NCBI GenBank assembly: GCA_934725355.1
Contig: CAKVAO010000001.1
Location: forward strand, 1 to 64,000
Direction: 5' to 3'
Length of the DNA stretch: 64,000 nt
Source: an uncultured Candidatus Saccharibacteria bacterium
GTDB lineage: Bacteria; Patescibacteriota; Saccharimonadia; Saccharimonadales; Saccharimonadaceae
In this document: in pieces, positions 38,265 to 46,754 of the stretch
Layout: each line of letters begins with the position of its first letter
Position numbering within the stretch: position 1 is the first letter of the stretch
Notes under the pieces: model-generated
Seen by the model: only the letters and a program-made list of their open reading frames with translations
Database searches by the model: none
What the model was told of the DNA's origin: nothing
Program-made: the position numbers and the translations under genes

Positions 38265-40031
38265 TTATGCTATACCACCAGCCACACGATTTACTTCGTC
38301 GATAGTAGTATTGCCAGTCAAGGCCTTTAGATATCCGTCCATTTGCATCGGAATCATACCCTGCGCCACTGCTAAACGCTGAATCTGGCTAGAGGTTGCA
38401 TGCTTGATAATTAACTGCTGAATCTCTTCAGAGATCTCAATCACCTCGTATAGACCCATACGTCCTTTATAGCCACCCGGCTGGCTTTTACTGGCTACGC
38501 CCTTGGTCAGTTGATATGAGCTCTGTCCAGCTAGCGGCAATCCTTTATAGCCCAAGTCTTCCTCAACCTTAGCCACTTCACTATCATTCTTTGGCAACAA
38601 GTACCCGACCTTATCGTTAATTTGCTCGGTCTCCATCTTGCTGCTGGTATATTTCTCACGGTCAGAGCCATTGCGTCGCACTAGACGCTGACCAATCACT
38701 GTATTAATAGTCGAAGCAATTAGAAACGGTTCAATGCCCATATCTAGTAAACGCGGTAGAATACCAGCGGCAGAGTTAGTGTGAAGTGTCGAGAACACCA
38801 AGTGGCCCGTCAAAGCCGCCTGCACTGCCAGATTAGCCGTTTCAGCATCACGAATTTCACCCACTAGAATCACATCAGGGTCCAAACGCAAAATTGAGCG
38901 CAGACCAGATGCAAATGTTAACCCAGCGGCCGGATTAACCTGAATCTGGTTAACACCGTTCATCTTATACTCAACCGGGTCTTCTAGTGTAATAATGTTA
39001 ATTTCTTCGCTATAGATTTCCTGCACCAAGGCATACAACGAAGTAGACTTACCAGAACCAGTCGGACCTGACGTCAATACCATTCCGTTAGGTTTCTTGA
39101 TACCGCGGCGAATTGCTCGCAATGCTCGGCCTGCATAGCCCATGTCCTCTAGCTTGAAGCTCGACCCAGATTTGTCTAGCAAACGAATCACGACCTGTTC
39201 ACCCCAAATCACTGGTGATATTGCAATACGCAAGTCGACCTCTTTATCGCCAACCATAACCGTAAACTCACCATCCTGCGGCTTGCGGTGTTCGTCAATT
39301 TTTAGGTTAGATAGAATTTTAATACGCGATATTAGCGCCGCCTCTACCGATTTAGGCAGCTCCATTACCACGCGAAGCACACCATCTATACGCATACGGA
39401 TAACCAGCTTGGTTTCTGTTGGTTCAATGTGGATATCAGACGCACGTGAACGTTGAGCATATTCAAGTAGCTGGGTCAAGATACGCGAAATTGGCGAATC
39501 CTGCACAATTGTGCGGACATTTGCTGCCTTAGCTTTAGCCTCTGCTGTGGTATCGTTTTGCAGAGTTGGGTCAACGTCCATGTGGTACTGAGCTAGAACG
39601 TTATTTATACCCGATTCCGATGCTAGGTACACCTTGATTGGCCGACCAATTGTATTGGACAAGAAGTCAACAGCTTGCACGTTATTAGCGTCAAGCATAG
39701 CCACGGCTAAGCGTTTAGCTCCACCTTCAGCAGTTTCGCCTAATGGCACCGCCATAAAGCGCTGCGCAGTTTCCATCGGCAATAGGTTCAAGATACTAGT
39801 ATCAATAACCGCTCGTGATAGGTTAACGTATGGTACACCTGTTACATGTGAAGTCGCCTCGGTTAATTGCTCATCATTAATCACCCGCTCATTAATCATT
39901 AGCGTAATGAGCGGTTCGTCGGCGTCTTCTGCACGCTTTCTTAGGTCTTCTAGTTGATCTTCGGTTAACGTGCCATTTTCAACGAAATACGCCTCGATTT
40001 TTTGTCGAGATTCATCCGTTAAAATTGCCAC
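38265..40031 (-). CDS. pilB: Pilus extension ATPase
   Basis: 588 aa. N-terminal GspE/MshEN domain (about 5-150), then the ATPase with Walker A GPTGSGKST (322-330), Walker B DPDVILVGEIRD and LVFSTLHTNSAAG. The tetracysteine zinc site of most GspE/PilB enzymes, between the His box and the C-terminus, is replaced by a cysteine-free insertion (RNGSDREKYTSSKMETEQ...). It powers pilin polymerisation. Overlaps the pilus operon tightly, 2 nt from the 84-aa gene. Confidence 0.95.
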   Translation of the reverse strand: MAILTDESRQKIEAYFVENGTLTEDQLEDLRKRAEDADEPLITLMINERVINDEQLTEATSHVTGVPYVNLSRAVIDTSILNLLPMETAQRFMAVPLGETAEGGAKRLAVAMLDANNVQAVDFLSNTIGRPIKVYLASESGINNVLAQYHMDVDPTLQNDTTAEAKAKAANVRTIVQDSPISRILTQLLEYAQRSRASDIHIEPTETKLVIRMRIDGVLRVVMELPKSVEAALISRIKILSNLKIDEHRKPQDGEFTVMVGDKEVDLRIAISPVIWGEQVVIRLLDKSGSSFKLEDMGYAGRALRAIRRGIKKPNGMVLTSGPTGSGKSTSLYALVQEIYSEEINIITLEDPVEYKMNGVNQIQVNPAAGLTFASGLRSILRLDPDVILVGEIRDAETANLAVQAALTGHLVFSTLHTNSAAGILPRLLDMGIEPFLIASTINTVIGQRLVRRNGSDREKYTSSKMETEQINDKVGYLLPKNDSEVAKVEEDLGYKGLPLAGQSSYQLTKGVASKSQPGGYKGRMGLYEVIEISEEIQQLIIKHATSSQIQRLAVAQGMIPMQMDGYLKALTGNTTIDEVNRVAGGIA

Positions 40032-40033
40032 TA

Positions 40034-40288
40034 CTATTCATCCCCTGATTTAAATACCTGAGTACTAAAGCCATCATTACCGATAGTCGACTCGACAGTC
40101 GGATTAATGCCGTTCTCGTTAAATACTGACTTATCTGGATCAGCCACTGACGTCGTAAAGGCATCCGCCTTAGTTACCGACTGCAATGACTTGTCAACGG
40201 GTGGCAACACCATATTAACTATATAGTATGCAACAAACCCAACAATACCAACAACTAGGACAACTAATGCAATATCTGATTTCTTCAT
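40034..40288 (-). CDS. Small single-pass membrane protein of the pilus operon
   Basis: 84 aa, no family recognised. A transmembrane helix at about 7-29 (LVVLVVGIVGFVAYYIVNMVLPP), then a polar tail of 55 residues. Placed between pilO and pilB where PilP would be in Gram-negative operons. A PilP-like role is only a position-based guess. Confidence 0.6.
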   Translation of the reverse strand: MKKSDIALVVLVVGIVGFVAYYIVNMVLPPVDKSLQSVTKADAFTTSVADPDKSVFNENGINPTVESTIGNDGFSTQVFKSGDE

Positions 40289-40289
40289 A

Positions 40290-41009
40290 TTAATCTCCCT
40301 TTACCTCGGTCGTCGACGTCTTATAATTTATCTTTGGTGCATAATAAGTCGTAGCTACAATCTTTACCGTCAACTTATCATCAGAACCATCAATTGACAT
40401 ACTGTTTATGACGATCGTACGAATCGACCTCTCCATGTCTTCAATTGTCTTCTGAATCGAGTTATAGTCGCCACTTAGTTCAACCGAAAATTCAATTGGT
40501 GTCGCAGCGACATTCAATGTAGACGTATCACCAGATGCGCTGGTACTAGCAGTATCTGTGCTGGCAGACGACGTAGAATCATCGGAAATTACCGTTAAAT
40601 TCTGAATCGTTGCTCCGTGTAGCGACAAAACTTTGTCCTGCAATGCCGAACCTAGAGCCGTGCGGTTATCTTGGGTTGGCATAGCATCCAGAACCACCTG
40701 CAACGGCGATTGATCGTCTGACTTCAGCTGCGTTAAGTTCAAGCGTTCATTAGACTTTAAGGCGTCGACGTTAGTACGAATCGTATCGATCGCAGAGACA
40801 TTTGATTTTAATGTCTTTTCAGCTGTTTGCAGCTGACTATTTACCTTATTCTGATACTGAATCTTTTGCCATAGACGTATACCGACGATAATTGCAATAA
40901 CAGCACAACAACCAGCTGCCGCCACCCAAATCACAACTTGCTTGCGTGCGCTATCAATCTGCTGGCGTTTGCGTACTCCAGTCAGCGGCTTACTATCACT
41001 ATTACTCAT
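40290..41009 (-). CDS. pilO: PilO-like pilus alignment protein
   Basis: 239 aa from the ATG at 41009 (MSNSDSKPLTG), which has AGGAGG at 7-nt spacing and overlaps the pilN stop. An upstream start would lie inside pilN. One transmembrane helix (about 28-48), a coiled coil (QLQTAEKTLKSN...) and a ferredoxin-like C-terminal half (IEFSVELSGDYNSIQKTIEDMERSIRTIVI), the PilO fold. Forms the inner-membrane alignment complex with PilM and PilN. Confidence 0.83.
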   Translation of the reverse strand: MSNSDSKPLTGVRKRQQIDSARKQVVIWVAAAGCCAVIAIIVGIRLWQKIQYQNKVNSQLQTAEKTLKSNVSAIDTIRTNVDALKSNERLNLTQLKSDDQSPLQVVLDAMPTQDNRTALGSALQDKVLSLHGATIQNLTVISDDSTSSASTDTASTSASGDTSTLNVAATPIEFSVELSGDYNSIQKTIEDMERSIRTIVINSMSIDGSDDKLTVKIVATTYYAPKINYKTSTTEVKGD

Positions 41010-41925
41010 TCGCCCCCTCCTTGCTCTTGCCGTTCTGAGATGTGCCATTAAACAGCGGCTTGTTGCTATTCTGGTTATCTTCTACACCAGGCGTGTTCTC
41101 GCGAGAGTCAGAAATGGTTTCCTTTGGAACAACAATCCTAGCATTTTTAGTCGTGTAGGCCAGAGCCACAGGATTGTATTTCAGTGTCAAGGTAAAGCCA
41201 ACCTTACCGCCCCGTTCATCGGCATCATTAGACATCGTAACGCTACTTAGTTGCACGTCGGTAAATAACTTGTCTGATTTTACATCTTTTTTGGTCTCGT
41301 CTGAATTACCAGAACCATTGCTGCCATTACTATCATTACTATTAGCTGAGCTATCACTCGAACCGCCTTGATTAGCACCATCAGTGCTATCGTCGTCATC
41401 ACCCTCTGTGTATTCAATCTTGGCGCGCTGCATAGTAAGTTTAATAACGTCTAGCGCTGCATAATCCACGGTGCGACCTTCAACCACAATCGTACCCGTT
41501 TGAGCAGAACCAGAATCAGATGTCGCTGCTACATTACCGTTAACCTTCATCGAGCTAATCGTCATATAGTTGCGACCAGCAGGACTAACCGACAAAATAT
41601 ATTGGAATACCCGCGACATTTGCTCTTGCTGGCTTTTTACGCTGGTAATTTGGTTTAAATCATTCTGAATAGTCAAATATTCATTTAGACTCTTGCTTTT
41701 GTCGTTCTGAGCACTCTTGATCTGATTGCTGTATTTCTTAATATTGCCTTCGGCAACGGCTTTCAAACCAACCGATACACCCCACCAGCTCAGCATTAAG
41801 AATACAAGACCACCTGCCGCACATACGACAATAAAGCTAACGCTTACGGCTAAATTGCGACGAATCTGCGCCTTGACTAAGTCCTTCTTAACGTCAGGCA
41901 ACAGATTTAGTTGTGGAACTGCCAT
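41002..41925 (-). CDS. pilN: PilN-like pilus assembly protein
   Basis: 307 aa. Begins MAVPQLNLLPDVKKDLVKAQ, the short cytoplasmic NLLP motif by which PilN binds PilM. One transmembrane helix (about 27-50), a coiled coil, then a soluble domain interrupted by a Ser/Asn/Gly/Asp-rich linker (about 190-225). The N-terminal motif and operon position support the call despite low similarity elsewhere. Confidence 0.85.
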   Translation of the reverse strand: MAVPQLNLLPDVKKDLVKAQIRRNLAVSVSFIVVCAAGGLVFLMLSWWGVSVGLKAVAEGNIKKYSNQIKSAQNDKSKSLNEYLTIQNDLNQITSVKSQQEQMSRVFQYILSVSPAGRNYMTISSMKVNGNVAATSDSGSAQTGTIVVEGRTVDYAALDVIKLTMQRAKIEYTEGDDDDSTDGANQGGSSDSSANSNDSNGSNGSGNSDETKKDVKSDKLFTDVQLSSVTMSNDADERGGKVGFTLTLKYNPVALAYTTKNARIVVPKETISDSRENTPGVEDNQNSNKPLFNGTSQNGKSKEGANE

Positions 41926-41926
41926 T

Positions 41927-42970
41927 TTATAACCCGGTCCTTTCCGCTAAACCAACTGCTACAGCTAGCTGTGAACTAATCGGCGCCAAGCTAGCCTGAG
42001 CTGCGGCTGGCACGTTAACGTGCTGCCACGGTGTAGCCATCTGTACCTGCGTATTAGTAGTGGCGGCTATTATATCAGGGAAGCCCCTTAGCACCGATGT
42101 ATAGCCACTAACCAAGGTGCCACCAACAGCAGTCTTTGTGTATTTAGTCGTAAAGTATTTCAGCGACTTAATTAGTTCAGTCTTAAACTGATCAACAGCT
42201 GGTTGCACAGAACGAACAATTTGCCCTTCTAAGTTATTTTGGTCAAGACCAAACTTCAGTAAGAGCTGACGCGCCTGTTGTGCCTCGATATTTAAATTCT
42301 GCTTAGCCATACGCACCAACGTACTTAGGCCAATTGGTACCGAACGAATCAGCCGTGGCGCCGAACCAATTGTTAAGATGATATCAGTATAACGATCACC
42401 CATATCGATAATCATACGGCCGTCCTGTACACCATCAGGCAGCAATGAGCGAACGATAGCCAACGAATCAGGCTCAATTGCAATTACATCCAACCCAAGC
42501 CCCTCGATTAGATCTAGACGTGCCTCTGTATAGGTGTTCTGTACAGATGCAATCAGCACTTCGGTGTTTTGTGGGTCATTTACCGATTGCCCAATAATAG
42601 CCCAGTCAATTTTAGCCTCATCGACACGCATTGGCACGTAATTCTCTGCCTGATACTTAATTGTAGCGTTCATCTCTTGGTGTGAAACCGTAGGAATCTC
42701 AACCACCGACGCAAACATTTTATTTGACGGAACACCAATCGCCACTTTTTTACTCTTAATGCCTGATTGGTTAATTACATCGGTAATAGCAATGCCTAAC
42801 GCCCGACGATCAGCATCGGCAGTCGACTCGCTAAGACGCACGTCTATTGGCTTTACGCCGTAATGCAATAAGTTCCACCCGCTATTAGAGTGAGCTAGCT
42901 CGACTACACGGACCGCGGTCGTTCCAATATCGAGGCTAAAGAAGCTACCCACCGACTTCCCAAAATTCAT
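41927..42970 (-). CDS. pilM: Actin-like pilus assembly ATPase
   Basis: 347 aa. FtsA/actin-like fold: SFFSLDIGTTAVRVVEL (phosphate 1), an adenosine motif near GGTLVSGYTSVLRGFPD, and IDMGDRYTDIIL (phosphate 2). Cytoplasmic base of the pilus alignment complex. First gene of the pilus operon. TATAAT ends 7 nt before the ATG, without a ribosome site. Confidence 0.93.
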   Translation of the reverse strand: MNFGKSVGSFFSLDIGTTAVRVVELAHSNSGWNLLHYGVKPIDVRLSESTADADRRALGIAITDVINQSGIKSKKVAIGVPSNKMFASVVEIPTVSHQEMNATIKYQAENYVPMRVDEAKIDWAIIGQSVNDPQNTEVLIASVQNTYTEARLDLIEGLGLDVIAIEPDSLAIVRSLLPDGVQDGRMIIDMGDRYTDIILTIGSAPRLIRSVPIGLSTLVRMAKQNLNIEAQQARQLLLKFGLDQNNLEGQIVRSVQPAVDQFKTELIKSLKYFTTKYTKTAVGGTLVSGYTSVLRGFPDIIAATTNTQVQMATPWQHVNVPAAAQASLAPISSQLAVAVGLAERTGL

Positions 42971-42977
42971 ATGTCAT

Positions 42978-42983
42978 ATTATA
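42978..42983 (-). promoter_or_regulatory. Pilus operon -10, leaderless type
   Basis: Minus-strand TATAAT, 7 nt before the pilM ATG (42970). Lies about 95 bp from the divergent ychF promoter. Confidence 0.5.
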
Positions 42984-43074
42984 CATAAACATAATAATTA
43001 TTTCAACAAAAAGCCGCCTCTTTCGCCAAACATAGCAACAACAGATAGACTAAGCGTAAAAATAAATAACTTAG

Positions 43075-43083
43075 TGCTATAAT
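43075..43083 (+). promoter_or_regulatory. ychF extended -10, leaderless type
   Basis: TGC-TATAAT (43075-43083), 6 nt, ATG at 43090. The -35 position (CGTAAA) is poor, as expected when the extended -10 dominates. Confidence 0.6.
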
Positions 43084-43089
43084 TATTCC

Positions 43090-44205
43090 ATGTTAAAGAT
43101 TGCAATCGTAGGACTACCAAACGTAGGCAAGTCTACTCTGTTCAACGCCCTAACCAATTCAGAGGTATTGGCGGCAAATTATCCTTTTGCCACAATCGAG
43201 CCAAACACCGGCATTGTACCCGTACCAGATGACCGACTCAACGTGCTAGCCAAAATGTATCAGACGGACAAGGTTATACCAGCTACTGTGGAATTCGTCG
43301 ATGTCGCAGGTCTAGTAGCTGGCGCTAGCAAAGGCGAAGGCCTTGGCAATAAATTCTTAGCCAACATCCGCGAGTGCGACACCATTTGCCATGTAGTGCG
43401 CGCATTCGAGAATGATTCAATCCAGCGCGCCGACGGCACAGCAAAAATTGATCCTAAGGGTGATATCGAGGTAATCAATACCGAACTTGCACTAGCTGAT
43501 GTTGCAACAATTGAAAAACATCTACCGAAGTTACAGAAGGAAGCCAAGTCTAATCCTAAGTTACGCGATAAAGTCGCCTTCTTCGAATCCGTACAAAGTC
43601 AATTGCTAGAAGGCAAACGTCCAGTCGAATTCAACGAGTTTGATCGCACAGAGCTAAAAGAAAAATTGGATGGCATTGCTCTACTCTCTGCCCTACCAGT
43701 CATCTACGCATTTAATGTTGACGAAGACGGATTAACTGACGCTAATCGACAGAACGAGCTACGCCAGCTAGCTGCCAATGCAACAGGTGAAACACCTGAA
43801 CAGATTCAGGCAATTTTTGTCAGTGCCGAACTAGAGAGTGAGATTCGCGAGCTATCCGAGGTAGAAGCAAATGAGTTACTAGCCGACTATGGCGTCAAAG
43901 AGTCTGGATTAGTCAAACTAATTCGCACCGCCTATGCTACACTAGGCTTGCAATCCTATCTAACCGCTGGAGCAAAGGAGGTTCGCGCTTGGACAATTCA
44001 TAAGGGCTGGACTGCACCACAAGCCGCAGGCGTTATTCATACAGACTTTGAACGCGGTTTTATTGCTGCTCAGGTAGTATCTTACGCTGATTTAGTAGCC
44101 GCTGGATCCGAAGCTGCTGCACGTGCTGCTGGTAAAGTTCGCACCGAGGGCAAAACCTACATTATGCAGCCCGACGATATTGTCGAATTTAGATTTAATG
44201 TATAA
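43090..44205 (+). CDS. ychF: Ribosome-binding ATPase YchF
   Basis: 371 aa. G1 GLPNVGKS at 8-15, ANYPFATIEPNTG, DVAGLVAGASKGEGLGNKFL (G3) and an NVDE-type G4 (FNVDEDG) that favours ATP. C-terminal TGS domain ending in the family signature (TEGKTYIMQPDDIVEFRFNV). Associates with ribosomes and stress response. The stop overlaps the 3' end of tlyA on the other strand by 11 nt (convergent). Confidence 0.96.
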   Translation: MLKIAIVGLPNVGKSTLFNALTNSEVLAANYPFATIEPNTGIVPVPDDRLNVLAKMYQTDKVIPATVEFVDVAGLVAGASKGEGLGNKFLANIRECDTICHVVRAFENDSIQRADGTAKIDPKGDIEVINTELALADVATIEKHLPKLQKEAKSNPKLRDKVAFFESVQSQLLEGKRPVEFNEFDRTELKEKLDGIALLSALPVIYAFNVDEDGLTDANRQNELRQLAANATGETPEQIQAIFVSAELESEIRELSEVEANELLADYGVKESGLVKLIRTAYATLGLQSYLTAGAKEVRAWTIHKGWTAPQAAGVIHTDFERGFIAAQVVSYADLVAAGSEAAARAAGKVRTEGKTYIMQPDDIVEFRFNV

Positions 44206-44932
44206 CTTTTAATAGATAGAAGCGCTCTCTGTTGCCCTTGGCGCCAGGGATGTCGCTATCGGCCTTGTCGCGAATTAAGAAATATCGTTTCGCCCACAGT
44301 TCAAAATCGCGCAGAATCTGACGCCGTTCGGCGTCATTTTTTATTACACCGTGCGCTTTCATCTTCTCGCCTACTTCAAATTGAGGCTTTACCATCGCAA
44401 CGATCTGTGTATCATCGCTTGCCAGATACTTAGCCAAATATGGCAGAATTTCACGCAGGCTAATAAACGACACGTCAATCACAATAATATCAATAAGCTG
44501 GTCAGTGTGAAAATCACGAATATCGGTTTTCTCGTGCAACTCCACTCTTGGGTCGCTGCGTAATTTTGAATGAAGCTGATCAGTACCAACATCCACGCAA
44601 ATGGACTTCACCGCACCACGGCTAAGTGCAAAATCGGTAAAGCCACCAGTGCTCGACCCAACATCTAGGATTACCTTACCCGCAAAATCCAGTTTCAGCT
44701 TTTCCGCCACAGACTTTAATTTTAGTCCTGCGCGCGAGACAAACTGCTCGTCTTGGTTCAGTCGCACCGTGCTTGGGTCTTTCACAAAGAACCCCGGCTT
44801 GCTGATTACTCGCCCAGCTACCGTCACACGGCCTAGCCGAATATATGATTCCGCCTGAGAACGCGAAGAGACTAGACCCAGTGCCGTCAGCACTCGATCC
44901 AGCCTCTCGCCCTTTGCCTGATTATTTGGCAA
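44195..44932 (-). CDS. tlyA: TlyA-family rRNA 2'-O-methyltransferase
   Basis: 245 aa. N-terminal S4 RNA-binding domain (about 5-65, RSQAESYIRLGRVTVAGRV), then an FtsJ-like SAM fold with VILDVGSSTGGFTDFALSRGA. The K-D-K-E catalytic set is partly visible (SRAGLKL, VIDVSFISL). The family methylates 16S and 23S rRNA riboses, and some members act as hemolysins. The start is 2 nt after the efp stop, so the two are translated from one transcript. Confidence 0.9.
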   Translation of the reverse strand: MPNNQAKGERLDRVLTALGLVSSRSQAESYIRLGRVTVAGRVISKPGFFVKDPSTVRLNQDEQFVSRAGLKLKSVAEKLKLDFAGKVILDVGSSTGGFTDFALSRGAVKSICVDVGTDQLHSKLRSDPRVELHEKTDIRDFHTDQLIDIIVIDVSFISLREILPYLAKYLASDDTQIVAMVKPQFEVGEKMKAHGVIKNDAERRQILRDFELWAKRYFLIRDKADSDIPGAKGNRERFYLLKVIH

Positions 44933-44934
44933 CT

Positions 44935-45498
44935 CTACTCCTTTACACGCTCAACATAGTGGCCATCACGGGTATCAACCTTAATGACATCACCTTCTTT
45001 GATAAAGGCTGGTGTCTTAACAACTAAGCCAGTCTCGGTGGTTGCGTCCTTTTGAACGCTACTGGTTGTATCGCCCTTTACTACGTCTGGAGCATCCACG
45101 ACCTTTAGTGGCACAGTAGTTGGTAGGTCTACGGCAATCACCTTGCCGTCAAAGAACTGCAACTGCACCTCAGCGCCTTCGTGCATATACTGTGGCACAT
45201 CCTCTGCATCCTCTAGTGGTAGCTCAAACTGATCGTAGGTTTCTGGATTCATAAAGTAAACCGTATCGTTATCACTATATAGATACTGCGCTGGTTGCGT
45301 CTCGACGCTTGCCGCTTCGATTTTCTGATCGCCCTTGTAGGTCTTAGTTAAGACGTTACCACTGATAAGGCTCTTGATCTTGACGGTTACAATCGAACCA
45401 CCACGACCCATTACCTTCTGACCATAATCGACAACGCGATATGGCTCGTTATTCAAATTAATTAAACGACCCTTCTTGAGGTCTGTTGGACTATACAT
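44935..45498 (-). CDS. efp: Elongation factor P
   Basis: 187 aa, three beta-barrel domains. It relieves ribosome stalling at polyproline. The tip of domain I reads GRGGS, with Arg at position 32 where E. coli has the modified Lys34 (PGKG). This suggests an Arg-type (EarP-like) or unmodified EF-P. GGGAG precedes the ATG. Several P-rich proteins in this window (the TraG-like ATPase, its partner and the last gene) would be clients. Confidence 0.95.
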   Translation of the reverse strand: MYSPTDLKKGRLINLNNEPYRVVDYGQKVMGRGGSIVTVKIKSLISGNVLTKTYKGDQKIEAASVETQPAQYLYSDNDTVYFMNPETYDQFELPLEDAEDVPQYMHEGAEVQLQFFDGKVIAVDLPTTVPLKVVDAPDVVKGDTTSSVQKDATTETGLVVKTPAFIKEGDVIKVDTRDGHYVERVKE

Positions 45499-45580
45499 GC
45501 TGCTCCCTTCTAGAAAACAGCAGCCGCATAAACCCTAATTTATCAGTTTACGTATCCTGCCGTTATCTCTTTAATCAATA

Positions 45581-45775
45581 TTAATTTGCCACAAATGGAA
45601 GTAGTGCAATATGGCGTGCACGTTTGACGGCGACTGCTAGGTTGCGCTGTGAACGCGCACTTAAACCGGTCTTGCTGCGTGGTTCAATTTGACCGTAGCT
45701 GTCAGTATAACGACGTAGATTATCGGCGTCTTTATAGTCAAAATACTTTGGTGACTGTTTTTTAAACTTCTTCAT
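45581..45775 (-). CDS. rpsR: 30S ribosomal protein S18
   Basis: 64 aa with the FDYKDADNLRRYTDSYGQIEPRSKTGLSARSQRNLAVAVKRARH core. No zinc cysteines. Third gene of rpsF-ssb-rpsR. AAGGAG lies upstream, within the gap to ssb. Confidence 0.96.
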   Translation of the reverse strand: MKKFKKQSPKYFDYKDADNLRRYTDSYGQIEPRSKTGLSARSQRNLAVAVKRARHIALLPFVAN

Positions 45776-45798
45776 AATTCTCCTTAAATATTAATGGG

Positions 45799-46239
45799 TT
45801 AGAAAGGAATATCATCAATCTTGATATCGTCCAAATCGCTACCAGCAGCTGGTGCGCCATTAGCATCATTAGCAGCCGGAGCACTGCCTGCATTAGCAGC
45901 ATTGTTATCTGCACCAGCGTCGCGTTGCGAGCCCACGAAGCCAAAATCAGTTACATTAACATCTAGGCTTTGGCGCTGTGAACCATCGCGACCGGTATAG
46001 CTACGCATACTCAGGCTACCACTAACAATAATCGGTCGACCTTTCTGAAAATACTTTGCGATTAGACCGCCCTTGCGCTCATCCCAGCAGGTACAGTTGT
46101 AATAAGTCGTCGACTCACTGCCGCCAACACGCGTATTAACTGCAACACTAAAACTAGTTAGCGACGTACCGCTTGGCGTAGTACGTTGATCTGGATCAGC
46201 TGTTAGGTTTCCCTGAATCACCACGTTGCTAAATGCCAT
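45799..46239 (-). CDS. ssb: Single-stranded DNA-binding protein
   Basis: 146 aa. OB fold in the first 105 residues (NVVIQGNLTADPDQRTTPSG), an A/N/G-rich linker, and the acidic interaction tail ending DDIKIDDIPF. Preceded by AGAAGGG. The central position between rpsF and rpsR is standard. Confidence 0.96.
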   Translation of the reverse strand: MAFSNVVIQGNLTADPDQRTTPSGTSLTSFSVAVNTRVGGSESTTYYNCTCWDERKGGLIAKYFQKGRPIIVSGSLSMRSYTGRDGSQRQSLDVNVTDFGFVGSQRDAGADNNAANAGSAPAANDANGAPAAGSDLDDIKIDDIPF

Positions 46240-46300
46240 ATTCCCTTCTTTCTGTTCAGTAATTATCGAACGTTACCCTCGTTACTATTAATTTAGTAGA

Positions 46301-46675
46301 CTATTTGTCGTCGTGATCAGCCTTAGCAGCTTCACGTGCAGCACGGCGCTCTTTATCCTCGGCAATCGCTGCATCGGCCTTAGCGTCAACCTTAGTTAAT
46401 AGATGACGAATGACATCGTTATTAATGTTTAAGCTAGCATCGATTTTAGCAGGTGCGGTAGCTGGTAGCTCTAGACGATATAGGTGATAAATCGCATGAG
46501 TCTCGCCTGCAATCTTATAAGCAAGTTCCTTACGACCCCAGTTCTCGTCACTAACGATTTTACCGCCGTTAGCTTCAATTAGATCCGCCACAGTCTTCAG
46601 TGGTGCATCCATTTTAGCCTCTAGCTCAGCACGGAATAGCACGACTAGCTCGTAGCTCTTGGTAGATTCTGACAC
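46301..46675 (-). CDS. rpsF: 30S ribosomal protein S6
   Basis: 124 aa; ferredoxin-like fold (SYELVVLFRAELEAKMDAPLKTVADLIE, GGKIVSDENWGRKELAYKI) and an acidic/basic tail. GAGGAGG precedes the ATG. The transcript is predicted to begin with a hairpin at +1 (see separate feature). Confidence 0.95.
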   Translation of the reverse strand: MSESTKSYELVVLFRAELEAKMDAPLKTVADLIEANGGKIVSDENWGRKELAYKIAGETHAIYHLYRLELPATAPAKIDASLNINNDVIRHLLTKVDAKADAAIAEDKERRAAREAAKADHDDK

Positions 46676-46694
46676 ATGTCCTCCTCTGGATTAA

Positions 46695-46735
46695 GCTGTA
46701 GCCAACATGTCGATAGCTACAGCAGGTTAATATTA
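46695..46735 (-). promoter_or_regulatory. rpsF promoter and leader hairpin
   Basis: Minus strand: -10 TAATAT (46735-46730), 6 nt, then a stem GCTGTAGC (46723-46716) with GCTACAGC (46702-46695) starting at the predicted +1. The stem lies 20 nt before the ATG, next to the GAGGAGG site. Could be the S6:S18 autoregulatory site, or a terminator of the lectin gene transcript. Confidence 0.45.
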
Positions 46736-46754
46736 CAGTAGTAATGTTAACACA

